Shown here: positions 31,201 to 43,200 of the stretch, one piece after another
How the letters are laid out: every line of letters begins with the position of its first letter
How positions within the stretch are numbered: position 1 is the stretch's first letter
DNA from: Arenicola marina
Lineage: Eukaryota; Annelida; Polychaeta; Arenicolidae
NCBI GenBank assembly: GCA_964019135.1
Contig: OZ025263.1
Span: 36,310,133 to 36,374,132 of the forward strand
Direction of reading: 5' to 3'
DNA length: 64,000 bases
Notes under the pieces: model-generated
What the model saw: the letters and a program-made list of their open reading frames with translations, nothing else
Told to the model about the DNA's origin: nothing
The model's database searches: none
Translations under genes and position numbers: made by a program

Positions 31201-34200
31201 GGTCTGGAAGGGCGGGGGGTCCAGTGTATAGGGGTCTGGAAGGGCGGGGGGTCCAGTGTATAGGGGCCGGGAAGGGCGGGGGGTCCTGTGTATAGGGGTC
31301 TGGAAGGGCGGGGGGTCCAGTGTATAGGGGCCGGGAAGGGCGGGGGGTCCTGTGTATAGGGGTCTGGAAGGGCGGGGGTCCAGTGTATAGGGGCCGGGAA
31401 GGGCGGGGATCCAGTGTATAGGGGGCTGGAAGGGCGGGGGGTCCAGTGTATAGGGGTCTGGAAGGGCGGGGGATCCGGTGTATAGGGGTCTGGAAGGGCG
31501 GGGGTCCAGTGTATAGGGGCCGGGAAGGGCGGGGGGTCCTGTGTATAGGGGTCTGGAAGGGCGGGGGTCCAGTGTATAGGGGCCGGGAAGGGCGGGGGGT
31601 CCTGTGTATAGGGGTCTGGAAGGGCGGGGGTCCAGTGTATAGGGGCCGGGAAGGGCGGGGGGTCCTGTGTATAGGGGTCTGGAAGGGCGGGGGTCCAGTG
31701 TATAGGGGCCGGGAAGGGCGGGGGATCCAGTGTATAGGGGGCTGGAAGGGCGGGGGGTCCAGTGTATAGGAGTCTGGAAGGGCGGGGGATCCAGTGTATA
31801 GGGGTCTGGAAGGGCGGTGGTCCAGTGTATAGGGGCCGGGAAGGGCGGGGGGTCCTGTGTATAGGGGCCGGGAAGGGCGGGGGATCCAGTGTATAGGGGT
31901 CTGGAAGGGCGGGGAATCCAGTGTATAGGGGTCTGGAAGGGCGGGGTATCCCGTGTATAGGGGGCTGGAAGGGCGGGGGATCCAGTGTATAGGGGTCTGG
32001 AAGGGCGGGGGTCCAGTGTATAGGGGCCGGGAAGGGCGGGTGGTCCAGTGTGTAGGGGTCTGGAAGGGCGGGGGTCCAGTGTATAGGGGCCGGGAAGGGC
32101 GGGGGTCCAGTGTATAGGGGTCTGGAAGGGCGGGGGATCCAGTGTATAGGGGTCTGGAAGGGCGGGGGTCCAGTGTATAGGGGCCGGGAAGGGCGGGGGG
32201 TCCAGTGTATAGGGGTCTGGAAGGGCGGGGGTCCAGTGTATAGGGGCCGGGAAGGGCGGGGGATCCAGTGTATAGGGGTCTGGAAGGGCGGGGGTCCAGT
32301 GTATAGGGGTCTGGAAGGGCGGGGGGTCCAGTGTATAGGGGTCTGGAAGGGCGGGGGTCCAGTGTATAGGGGTCGGGAAGGGCGGGGGTTCCAGTGTATA
32401 GGGGTCTGGAAGGGCGGGGGGTCCAGTGTATAGGGGTCTGGAAGGGCGGGAGGGACCAGTGTATAGGGGTCTGGAAGGGCGGGGGGTCCAGTGTATAGGG
32501 GTCTGGAAGGGCGGAGAGTCCAGTGTATAGGGGTCTGGAAGGGCGGGGGGTCCAGTGTATAGGGGTCTGGAAGGGGGGGGGGTCCAGTGTATAGGGGTCT
32601 GGAAGGGCGGTGGGGCCAGTGTATAGGGGTCTGGAAGGGCGGGGAGTCCAGTGTATAGGGGTCTGGAAGGGCGGGGGGTCCAGTGTATAGAGGTTCTGGA
32701 AGGGCGGGGGGTCCAGTGTATAGGGGTCTGGAAGGGCGGGGGAGGGATCCAGTGTATAGGGGTCTGGAAGGGCGGGGGGTCCAGTGTATAGGGGTCTGGA
32801 AGGGCGGGGGATCCAGTGTATAGGGGTCTGGATGGGCGGGGGGGGGGATCAAGTGTATAGGGGTCGGGAAGGGCGGGGGGTCCAGTGTATAGGGGTCTGG
32901 AAGGGCGGGGGGGGGGATCCAGTGTATAGGGGTCTGGAAGGGCGGGGGATCCAGTGTATAGGGGTCTGGAAGGGCGGGGGTTCCAGTGTATAGGGGTCTG
33001 GAAGGGCGGGGGTCCAGTGTATAGGGGTCTGGAAGGGCGGGGGGTCCAGTGTATAGGGGTCTGGAAGGGCGGCGGGGGGGGATCCAGTGTATAGGGGTCT
33101 GGAAGGGTGGGGGGTCCAGTGTATAGGGGTCTGGAAGGGCGGGGGGTCTAGTGTATAGGGGTCTGGAAGGGCGGGGGTCCAGTGTATAGGGGGCTGGAAG
33201 GGCGGGGGATCCAGTGTATAGGGGTCTGGAAGGGCGGGGGGTCCAGTGTATAGGGGTCTGGAAGGGCGGGGGATCCAGTGTATAGGGGTCTGGAAGGGCG
33301 GGGGATCCAGTGTATAGGGGCCGGGAAGGGCGGGGGGTCCAGTTTATAGGGGGCTGGAAGGGCGGGGGATCCAGTGTATAGGGGGCTGGAAGGGCGGGGG
33401 ATCCAGTGTATAGGGGGCTGGAAGGGCGGGGGATCCAGTGTATAGGGGTCTGGAAGGGCAGGGGTCCAGTGTATAGGGGGCTGCAAGGGCGGGGGATCCA
33501 GTGTATAGGGGCCGGGAAGGGCGGGGATCCAGTGTATAGGGGCCGGGAAGGGCGGGGGTCCAGTGTATAGGGGGCTGGAAGGGCGGGGGGTCCAGTGTAT
33601 AGGGGTCTGGAAGGGCCGGGGGTCCAGTGTATAGGGGTCTGGAAGGGCGGGGGGTCTAGTGTATAGGGGTCTGGAAGGGCGGGGGGTCCAGTGTATAGGG
33701 GTCTGGAAGGGCGGGGGATCCAGTGTATGGGGGGCTGGAAGGGCGGGGGGTCCAGTGTATAGGGGTCTGGAAGGGCGGGGGATCCAGTGTATAGGGGTCG
33801 GGAAGGGCGGGGGATCCAGTGTATAGGGGGCTGGAAGGGCGGGGGGTCCAGTGTATAGGGGCCGGGAAGGGCGGGGGATCCAGTTTATAGGGGGCTGGAA
33901 GGGCGGGGGATCCAGTGTATAGGGGGCTGGAAGGGCGGGGGATCCAGTGTATAGGGGTCTGGAAGGGCGGAGGTCCAGTGTATAGGGGGCTGCAAGGGCG
34001 GGGGGTCCAGTGTATAGGGGTCTGGAAGGGCGGGGGATCCAGTGTATAGGGGTCTGGAAGGGCGGGGGATCCAGTGTATAGGGGGCTGGAAGGGCGGGGG
34101 ATCCAGTGTATAGGGGTCTGGAAGGGCGGGGGATCCAGTGTATAGGGGTCTGGAAGGGCGGGGGATCCAGTGTATAGGGGTCTGGAAGGGCGGGGAATCC

Positions 34201-37200
34201 AGTGTATAGGGGGCTGGAACGGCGGGGGATCCAGTGTATAAGGGTCTGGAAGGGCGGGGGGTCCAGTGTATAGGGGTCTGGAAGGGCGGGGGGTCCAGTG
34301 TATAGGGGCCGGGAAGGGCGGGGGGTCCTGTGTATAGGGGTCTGGAAGGGCGGGGGGTCCAGTGTATAGGGGCCGGGAAGGGCGGGGGGTCCTGTGTATA
34401 GGGGTCTGGAAGGGCGGGGGTCCAGTGTATAGGGGCCGGGAAGGGCGGGGATCCAGTGTATAGGGGGCTGGAAGGGCGGGGGGTCCAGTGTATAGGGGTC
34501 TGGAAGGGCGGGGGATCCGGTGTATAGGGGTCTGGAAGGGCGGGGGTCCAGTGTATAGGGGCCGGGAAGGGCGGGGGGTCCTGTGTATAGGGGTCTGGAA
34601 GGGCGGGGGTCCAGTGTATAGGGGCCGGGAAGGGCGGGGGGTCCTGTGTATAGGGGTCTGGAAGGGCGGGGGTCCAGTGTATAGGGGCCGGGAAGGGCGG
34701 GGGGTCCTGTGTATAGGGGTCTGGAAGGGCGGGGGTCCAGTGTATAGGGGCCGGGAAGGGCGGGGGATCCAGTGTATAGGGGGCTGGAAGGGCGGGGGGT
34801 CCAGTGTATAGGAGTCTGGAAGGGCGGGGGATCCAGTGTATAGGGGTCTGGAAGGGCGGTGGTCCAGTGTATAGGGGCCGGGAAGGGCGGGGGGTCCTGT
34901 GTATAGGGGCCGGGAAGGGCGGGGGATCCAGTGTATAGGGGTCTGGAAGGGCGGGGAATCCAGTGTATAGGGGTCTGGAAGGGCGGGGTATCCCGTGTAT
35001 AGGGGGCTGGAAGGGCGGGGGATCCAGTGTATAGGGGTCTGGAAGGGCGGGGGTCCAGTGTATAGGGGCCGGGAAGGGCGGGTGGTCCAGTGTGTAGGGG
35101 TCTGGAAGGGCGGGGGTCCAGTGTATAGGGGCCGGGAAGGGCGGGGGTCCAGTGTATAGGGGTCTGGAAGGGCGGGGGATCCAGTGTATAGGGGTCTGGA
35201 AGGGCGGGGGTCCAGTGTATAGGGGCCGGGAAGGGCGGGGGGTCCAGTGTATAGGGGTCTGGAAGGGCGGGGGTCCAGTGTATAGGGGCCGGGAAGGGCG
35301 GGGGATCCAGTGTATAGGGGTCTGGAAGGGCGGGGGTCCAGTGTATAGGGGTCTGGAAGGGCGGGGGGTCCAGTGTATAGGGGTCTGGAAGGGCGGGGGT
35401 CCAGTGTATAGGGGTCGGGAAGGGCGGGGGTTCCAGTGTATAGGGGTCTGGAAGGGCGGGGGGTCCAGTGTATAGGGGTCTGGAAGGGCGGGAGGGACCA
35501 GTGTATAGGGGTCTGGAAGGGCGGGGGGTCCAGTGTATAGGGGTCTGGAAGGGCGGAGAGTCCAGTGTATAGGGGTCTGGAAGGGCGGGGGGTCCAGTGT
35601 ATAGGGGTCTGGAAGGGGGGGGGGTCCAGTGTATAGGGGTCTGGAAGGGCGGTGGGGCCAGTGTATAGGGGTCTGGAAGGGCGGGGAGTCCAGTGTATAG
35701 GGGTCTGGAAGGGCGGGGGGTCCAGTGTATAGAGGTTCTGGAAGGGCGGGGGGTCCAGTGTATAGGGGTCTGGAAGGGCGGGGGAGGGATCCAGTGTATA
35801 GGGGTCTGGAAGGGCGGGGGGTCCAGTGTATAGGGGTCTGGAAGGGCGGGGGATCCAGTGTATAGGGGTCTGGATGGGCGGGGGGGGGATCAAGTGTATA
35901 GGGGTCGGGAAGGGCGGGGGGTCCAGTGTATAGGGGTCTGGAAGGGCGGGGGGGGGGATCCAGTGTATAGGGGTCTGGAAGGGCGGGGGATCCAGTGTAT
36001 AGGGGTCTGGAAGGGCGGGGGTTCCAGTGTATAGGGGTCTGGAAGGGCGGGGGTCCAGTGTATAGGGGTCTGGAAGGGCGGGGGGTCCAGTGTATAGGGG
36101 TCTGGAAGGGCGGCGGGGGGGGATCCAGTGTATAGGGGTCTGGAAGGGTGGGGGGTCCAGTGTATAGGGTCTGGAAGGGCGGGGGGTCTAGTGTATAGGG
36201 GTCTGGAAGGGCGGGGGTCCAGTGTATAGGGGGCTGGAAGGGCGGGGGATCCAGTGTATAGGGGTCTGGAAGGGCGGGGGGTCCAGTGTATAGGGGTCTG
36301 GAAGGGCGGGGGATCCAGTGTATAGGGGTCTGGAAGGGCGGGGGATCCAGTGTATAGGGGCCGGGAAGGGCGGGGGGTCCAGTTTATAGGGGGCTGGAAG
36401 GGCGGGGGATCCAGTGTATAGGGGCTGGAAGGGCGGGGGATCCAGTGTATAGGGGGCTGGAAGGGCGGGGGATCCAGTGTATAGGGGTCTGGAAGGGCAG
36501 GGGTCCAGTGTATAGGGGGCTGCAAGGGCGGGGGATCCAGTGTATAGGGGCCGGGAAGGGCGGGGATCCAGTGTATAGGGGCCGGGAAGGGCGGGGGTCC
36601 AGTGTATAGGGGGCTGGAAGGGCGGGGGGTCCAGTGTATAGGGGTCTGGAAGGGCCGGGGGTCCAGTGTATAGGGGTCTGGAAGGGCGGGGGGTCTAGTG
36701 TATAGGGGTCTGGAAGGGCGGGGGGTCCAGTGTATAGGGGTCTGGAAGGGCGGGGGATCCAGTGTATGGGGGGCTGGAAGGGCGGGGGGTCCAGTGTATA
36801 GGGGTCTGGAAGGGCGGGGATCCAGTGTATAGGGGTCGGGAAGGGCGGGGGATCCAGTGTATAGGGGGCTGGAAGGGCGGGGGGTCCAGTGTATAGGGGC
36901 CGGGAAGGGCGGGGGATCCAGTTTATAGGGGGCTGGAAGGGCGGGGGATCCAGTGTATAGGGGGCTGGAAGGGCGGGGGATCCAGTGTATAGGGGTCTGG
37001 AAGGGCGGAGGTCCAGTGTATAGGGGGCTGCAAGGGCGGGGGGTCCAGTGTATAGGGGTCTGGAAGGGCGGGGGATCCAGTGTATAGGGGTCTGGAAGGG
37101 CGGGGGATCCAGTGTATAGGGGGCTGGAAGGGCGGGGGATCCAGTGTATAGGGGTCTGGAAGGGCGGGGGATCCAGTGTATAGGGGTCTGGAAGGGCGGG

Positions 37201-40200
37201 GGATCCAGTGTATAGGGGTCTGGAAGGGCGGGGAATCCAGTGTATAGGGGGCTGGAACGGCGGGGGATCCAGTGTATAAGGGTCTGGAAGGGCGGGGGGT
37301 CCAGTGTATAGGGGTCTGGAAGGGCGGGGGGTCCAGTGTATAGGGGCCGGGAAGGGCGGGGGGTCCAGTGTATAGGGGTCTGGAAGGGCGGGGGATCCAG
37401 TGTATAGGGGTCTGGAAGGGCGGGGGGTCCAGTGTATAGGGTTCTGGAAGGGCGGGGGGTCCAGTGTATAGGGGTCTGGAAGGCCGGGGTCCAGTGTATA
37501 GGGGTCTGGAAGGGCGGGGGTCCAGTGTATAGGGGCCGGGAAGGGCGGGGGGTCCAGTGTATAAGGGTCTGGAAGGGCGGGGGATCCAGTGTATAGGGGT
37601 CTGGAAGGGCGGGGGGTCCAGTGTATAGGGGTCTGGAAGGGCGGGGGATCCAGTGTATAGGGGCCGGGAAGGGCGGGGGATCCAGTGTATAGGGGGCTGG
37701 AAGGGCGGGGGGTCCAGTGTATAGGGGTCTGGAAGGGCGGGGGATCCAGTGTATAGGGGTCTGGAAGGGCGGGGGATCCAGTGTATAAGGGTCTGGAAGG
37801 GCGGTGGTCCAGTGTATAGGGGTCTGGAAGGGCGGGGGATCCGGTGTATAGGGGTCTGGAAGGGCGGGGGATCCAGTGTATAGGGGTCTGGAAGGGCGGG
37901 GGGTCCAGTGTATAGGGGTCTGGAAGGGCGGGGGGTCCAGTGTATAGGGGTCTGGAAGGGCGGGGAGTCCAGTGTATAGGGGTCTGGAAGGGCGGGGGTC
38001 CAGTGTATAGGGGTCTGGAAGGGCGGGGGTCCAGTGTATAGGGGTCTGGAAGGGCGGGGGATCCGGTGTATAGGGGTCTGGAAGGGCGGGGGTCCAGTGT
38101 ATAGGGGTCTGGAAGGGCGGGGATCCAGTGTATAGGGGTCTGGAAGGGCGGGGGATCCAGTGTACAGGGGTCTGGAAGGGCGGGGGTCCAGTGTATAGGG
38201 GTCTGGAAGGGCGGGGGGTCCAGTGTATAGGGGTCTGGAAGGGCGGGGGGTCCAGTGTATAGGGGCCGGGAAGGGCGGGGGGTCCTGTGTATAGGGGTCT
38301 GGAAGGGCGGGGGTCCAGTGTATAGGGGCCGGGAAGGGCGGGGATCCAGTGTATAGGGGGCTGGAAGGGCGGGGGGTCCAGTGTATAGGGGTCTGGAAGG
38401 GCGGGGGATCCGGTGTATAGGGGTCTGGAAGGGCGGGGGTCCAGTGTATAGGGGTCTGGAAGGGCGGGGATCCTGTGTATAGGGGTCTGGAAGGGCGGGG
38501 GTCCAGTGTATAGGGGCCGGGAAGGGCGGGGATCCAGTGTATAGGGGGCTGGAAGGGCGGGGGGTCCAGTGTATAGGGGTCTGGAAGGGCGGGGGATCCA
38601 GTGTATAGGGGTCTGGAAGGGCGGGGGTCCAGTGTATAGGGGCCGGGAAGGGCGGGGGGTCCTGTGTATAGGGGTCTGGAAGGGCGGGGGTCCAGTGTAT
38701 AGGGGCCGGGAAGGGCGGGGGGTCCTGTGTATAGGGGTCTGGAAGGGCGGGGGTCCAGTGTATAGGGGTCTGGAAGGGCGGTGGTCCAGTGTATAGGGGC
38801 CGGGAAGGGCGGGGGGTCCTGTGTATAGGGGCCGGGAAGGGCGGGGGATCCAGTGTATAGGGGTCTGGAAGGGCGGGGAATCCAGTGTATAGGGGTCTGG
38901 AAGGGCGGGGGATCCCGTGTATAGGGGGCTGGAAGGGCGGGGGATCCAGTGTATAGGGGTCTGGAAGGGCGGGGGTCCAGTGTATAGGGGCCGGGAAGGG
39001 CGGGTGGTCCAGTGTGTAGGGGTCTGGAAGGGCGGGGGTCCAGTGTATAGGGGCCGGGAAGGGCGGGGGTCCAGTGTATAGGGGTCTGGAAGGGCGGGGG
39101 ATCCAGTGTATAGGGGTCTGGAAGGGCGGGGGTCCAGTGTATAGGGGCCGGGAAGGGCGGGGGGTCCAGTGTATAGGGGTCTGGAAGGGCGGGGGTCCAG
39201 TGTATAGGGGCCGGGAAGGGCGGGGGATCCAGTGTATAGGGGTCTGGAAGGGCGGGGGTCCAGTGTATAGGGGTCTGGAAGGGCGGGGGGTCCAGTGTAT
39301 AGGGGTCTGGAAGGGCGGGGGTCCAGTGTATAGGGGTCGGGAAGGGCGGGGGTTCCAGTGTATAGGGGTCTGGAAGGGCGGGGGGTCCAGTGTATAGGGG
39401 TCTGGAAGGGCGGGAGGGACCAGTGTATAGGGGTCTGGAAGGGCGGGGGGTCCAGTGTATAGGGGTCTGGAAGGGCGGAGAGTCCAGTGTATAGGGGTCT
39501 GGAAGGGCGGGGGGTCCAGTGTATAGGGGTCTGGAAGGGGGGGGGGTCCAGTGTATAGGGGTCTGGAAGGGCGGTGGGGCCAGTGTATAGGGGTCTGGAA
39601 GGGCGGGGAGTCCAGTGTATAGGGGTCTGGAAGGGCGGGGGGTCCAGTGTATAGAGGTTCTGGAAGGGCGGGGGGTCCAGTGTATAGGGGTCTGGAAGGG
39701 CGGGGGAGGGATCCAGTGTATAGGGGTCTGGAAGGGCGGGGGGTCCAGTGTATAGGGGTCTGGAAGGGCGGGGGATCCAGTGTATAGGGGTCTGGATGGG
39801 CGGGGGGGGGGATCAAGTGTATAGGGGTCGGGAAGGGCGGGGGGTCCAGTGTATAGGGGTCTGGAAGGGCGGGGGGGGGATCCAGTGTATAGGGGTCTGG
39901 AAGGGCGGGGGATCCAGTGTATAGGGGTCTGGAAGGGCGGGGGTTCCAGTGTATAGGGGTCTGGAAGGGCGGGGGTCCAGTGTATAGGGGTCTGGAAGGG
40001 CGGGGGGTCCAGTGTATAGGGGTCTGGAAGGGCGGCGGGGGGGGATCCAGTGTATAGGGGTCTGGAAGGGTGGGGGGTCCAGTGTATAGGGGTCTGGAAG
40101 GGCGGGGGGTCTAGTGTATAGGGGTCTGGAAGGGCGGGGGTCCAGTGTATAGGGGGCTGGAAGGGCGGGGGATCCAGTGTATAGGGGTCTGGAAGGGCGG

Positions 40201-43200
40201 GGGGTCCAGTGTATAGGGGTCTGGAAGGGCGGGGGATCCAGTGTATAGGGGTCTGGAAGGGCGGGGGATCCAGTGTATAGGGGCCGGGAAGGGCGGGGGG
40301 TCCAGTTTATAGGGGGCTGGAAGGGCGGGGGATCCAGTGTATAGGGGGCTGGAAGGGCGGGGGATCCAGTGTATAGGGGGCTGGAAGGGCGGGGGATCCA
40401 GTGTATAGGGGTCTGGAAGGGCAGGGGTCCAGTGTATAGGGGGCTGGAAGGGCGGGGGATCCAGTGTATAGGGGCCGGGAAGGGCGGGGATCCAGTGTAT
40501 AGGGGCCGGGAAGGGCGGGGGTCCAGTGTATAGGGGGCTGGAAGGGCGGGGGGTCCAGTGTATAGGGGTCTGGAAGGGCCGGGGGTCCAGTGTATAGGGG
40601 TCTGGAAGGGCGGGGGGTCTAGTGTATAGGGGTCTGGAAGGGCGGGGGGTCCAGTGTATAGGGGTCTGGAAGGGCGGGGGATCCAGTGTATGGGGGGCTG
40701 GAAGGGCGGGGGGTCCAGTGTATAGGGGTCTGGAAGGGCGGGGGATCCAGTGTATAGGGGTCGGGAAGGGCGGGGGATCCAGTGTATAGGGGGCTGGAAG
40801 GGCGGGGGGTCCAGTGTATAGGGGCCGGGAAGGGCGGGGGATCCAGTTTATAGGGGGCTGGAAGGGCGGGGGATCCAGTGTATAGGGGGCTGGAAGGGCG
40901 GGGGATCCAGTGTATAGGGGTCTGGAAGGGCGGAGGTCCAGTGTATAGGGGGCTGCAAGGGCGGGGGGTCCAGTGTATAGGGGTCTGGAAGGGCGGGGGA
41001 TCCAGTGTATAGGGGTCTGGAAGGGCGGGGGATCCAGTGTATAGGGGGCTGGAAGGGCGGGGGATCCAGTGTATAGGGGTCTGGAAGGGCGGGGGATCCA
41101 GTGTATAGGGGTCTGGAAGGGCGGGGGATCCAGTGTATAGGGGTCTGGAAGGGCGGGGAATCCAGTGTATAGGGGGCTGGAACGGCGGGGGATCCAGTGT
41201 ATAAGGGTCTGGAAGGGCGGGGGGTCCAGTGTATAGGGGTCTGGAAGGGCGGGGGGTCCAGTGTATAGGGGCCGGGAAGGGCGGGGGGTCCAGTGTATAG
41301 GGGTCTGGAAGGGCGGGGGATCCAGTGTATAGGGGTCTGGAAGGGCGGGGGGTCCAGTGTATAGGGTTCTGGAAGGGCGGGGGGTCAAGTGTATAGGGGT
41401 CTGGAAGGCCGGGGTCCAGTGTATAGGGGTCTGGAAGGGCGGGGGTCCAGTGTATAGGGGCCGGGAAGGGCGGGGGGTCCAGTGTATAAGGGTCTGGAAG
41501 GGCGGGGGATCCAGTGTATAGGGGTCTGGAAGGGCGGGGGGTCCAGTGTATAGGGGTCTGGAAGGGCGGGGGATCCAGTGTATAGGGGCCGGGAAGGGCG
41601 GGGGATCCAGTGTATAGGGGGCTGGAAGGGCGGGGGGTCCAGTGTATAGGGGTCTGGAAGGGCGGGGGATCCAGTGTATAGGGGTCTGGAAGGGCGGGGG
41701 ATCCAGTGTATAAGGGTCTGGAAGGGCGGTGGTCCAGTGTATAGGGGTCTGGAAGGGCGGGGGATCCGGTGTATAGGGGTCTGGAAGGGCGGGGGATCCA
41801 GTGTATAGGGGTCTGGAAGGGCGGGGGTCCAGTGTATAGGGGTCTGGAAGGGCGGGGGGTCCAGTGTATAGGGGTCTGGAAGGGCGGGGAGTCCAGTGTA
41901 TAGGGGTCTGGAAGGGCGGGGGTCCAGTGTATAGGGGTCTGGAAGGGCGGGGGTCCAGTGTATAGGGGTCTGGAAGGGCGGGGGATCCGGTGTATAGGGG
42001 TCTGGAAGGGCGGGGGTCCAGTGTATAGGGGTCTGGAAGGGCGGGGATCCAGTGTATAGGGGTCTGGAAGGGCGGGGGATCCAGTGTACAGGGGTCTGGA
42101 AGGGCGGGGGTCCAGTGTATAGGGGTCTGGAAGGGCGGGGGGTCCAGTGTATAGGGGTCTGGAAGGGCGGGGGGTCCAGTGTATAGGGGCCGGGAAGGGC
42201 GGGGGGTCCTGTGTATAGGGGTCTGGAAGGGCGGGGGTCCAGTGTATAGGGGCCGGGAAGGGCGGGGATCCAGTGTATAGGGGGCTGGAAGGGCGGGGGG
42301 TCCAGTGTATAGGGGTCTGGAAGGGCGGGGGATCCGGTGTATAGGGGTCTGGAAGGGCGGGGGTCCAGTGTATAGGGGTCTGGAAGGGCGGGGATCCTGT
42401 GTGTAGGGGTCTGGAAGGGCGGGGGTCCAGTGTATAGGGGCCGGGAAGGGCGGGGATCCAGTGTATAGGGGGCTGGAAGGGCGGGGGGTCCAGTGTATAG
42501 GGGTCTGGAAGGGCGGGGGATCCAGTGTATAGGGGTCTGGAAGGGCGGGGGTCCAGTGTATAGGGGCCGGGAAGGGCGGGGGGTCCTGTGTATAGGGGTC
42601 TGGAAGGGCGGGGGTCCAGTGTATAGGGGCCGGGAAGGGCGGGGGGTCCTGTGTATAGGGGTCTGGAAGGGCGGGGGTCCAGTGTATAGGGGCCGGGAAG
42701 GGCGGGGGGTCCTGTGTATAGGGGTCTGGAAGGGCGGGGGTCCAGTGTATAGGGGCCGGGAAGGGCGGGGGATCCAGTGTATAGGGGGCTGGAAGGGCGG
42801 GGGGTCCAGTGTGTAGGAGTCTGGAAGGGCGGGGGATCCAGTGTATAGGGGTCTGGAAGGGCGGTGGTCCAGTGTATAGGGGCCGGGAAGGGCGGGGGGT
42901 CCTGTGTATAGGGGCCGGGAAGGGCGGGGGATCCAGTGTATAGGGGTCTGGAAGGGCGGGGAATCCAGTGTATAGGGGTCTGGAAGGGCGGGGGATCCAG
43001 TGTATAGGGGGCTGGAAGGGCGGGGGATCCAGTGTATAGGGGTCTGGAAGGGCGGGGGTCCAGTGTATAGGGGCCGGGAAGGGCGGGTGGTCCAGTGTGT
43101 AGGGGTCTGGAAGGGCGGGGGTCCAGTGTATAGGGGCCGGGAAGGGCGGGGGTCCAGTGTATAGGGGTCTGGAAGGGCGGGGGATCCAGTGTATAGGGGT

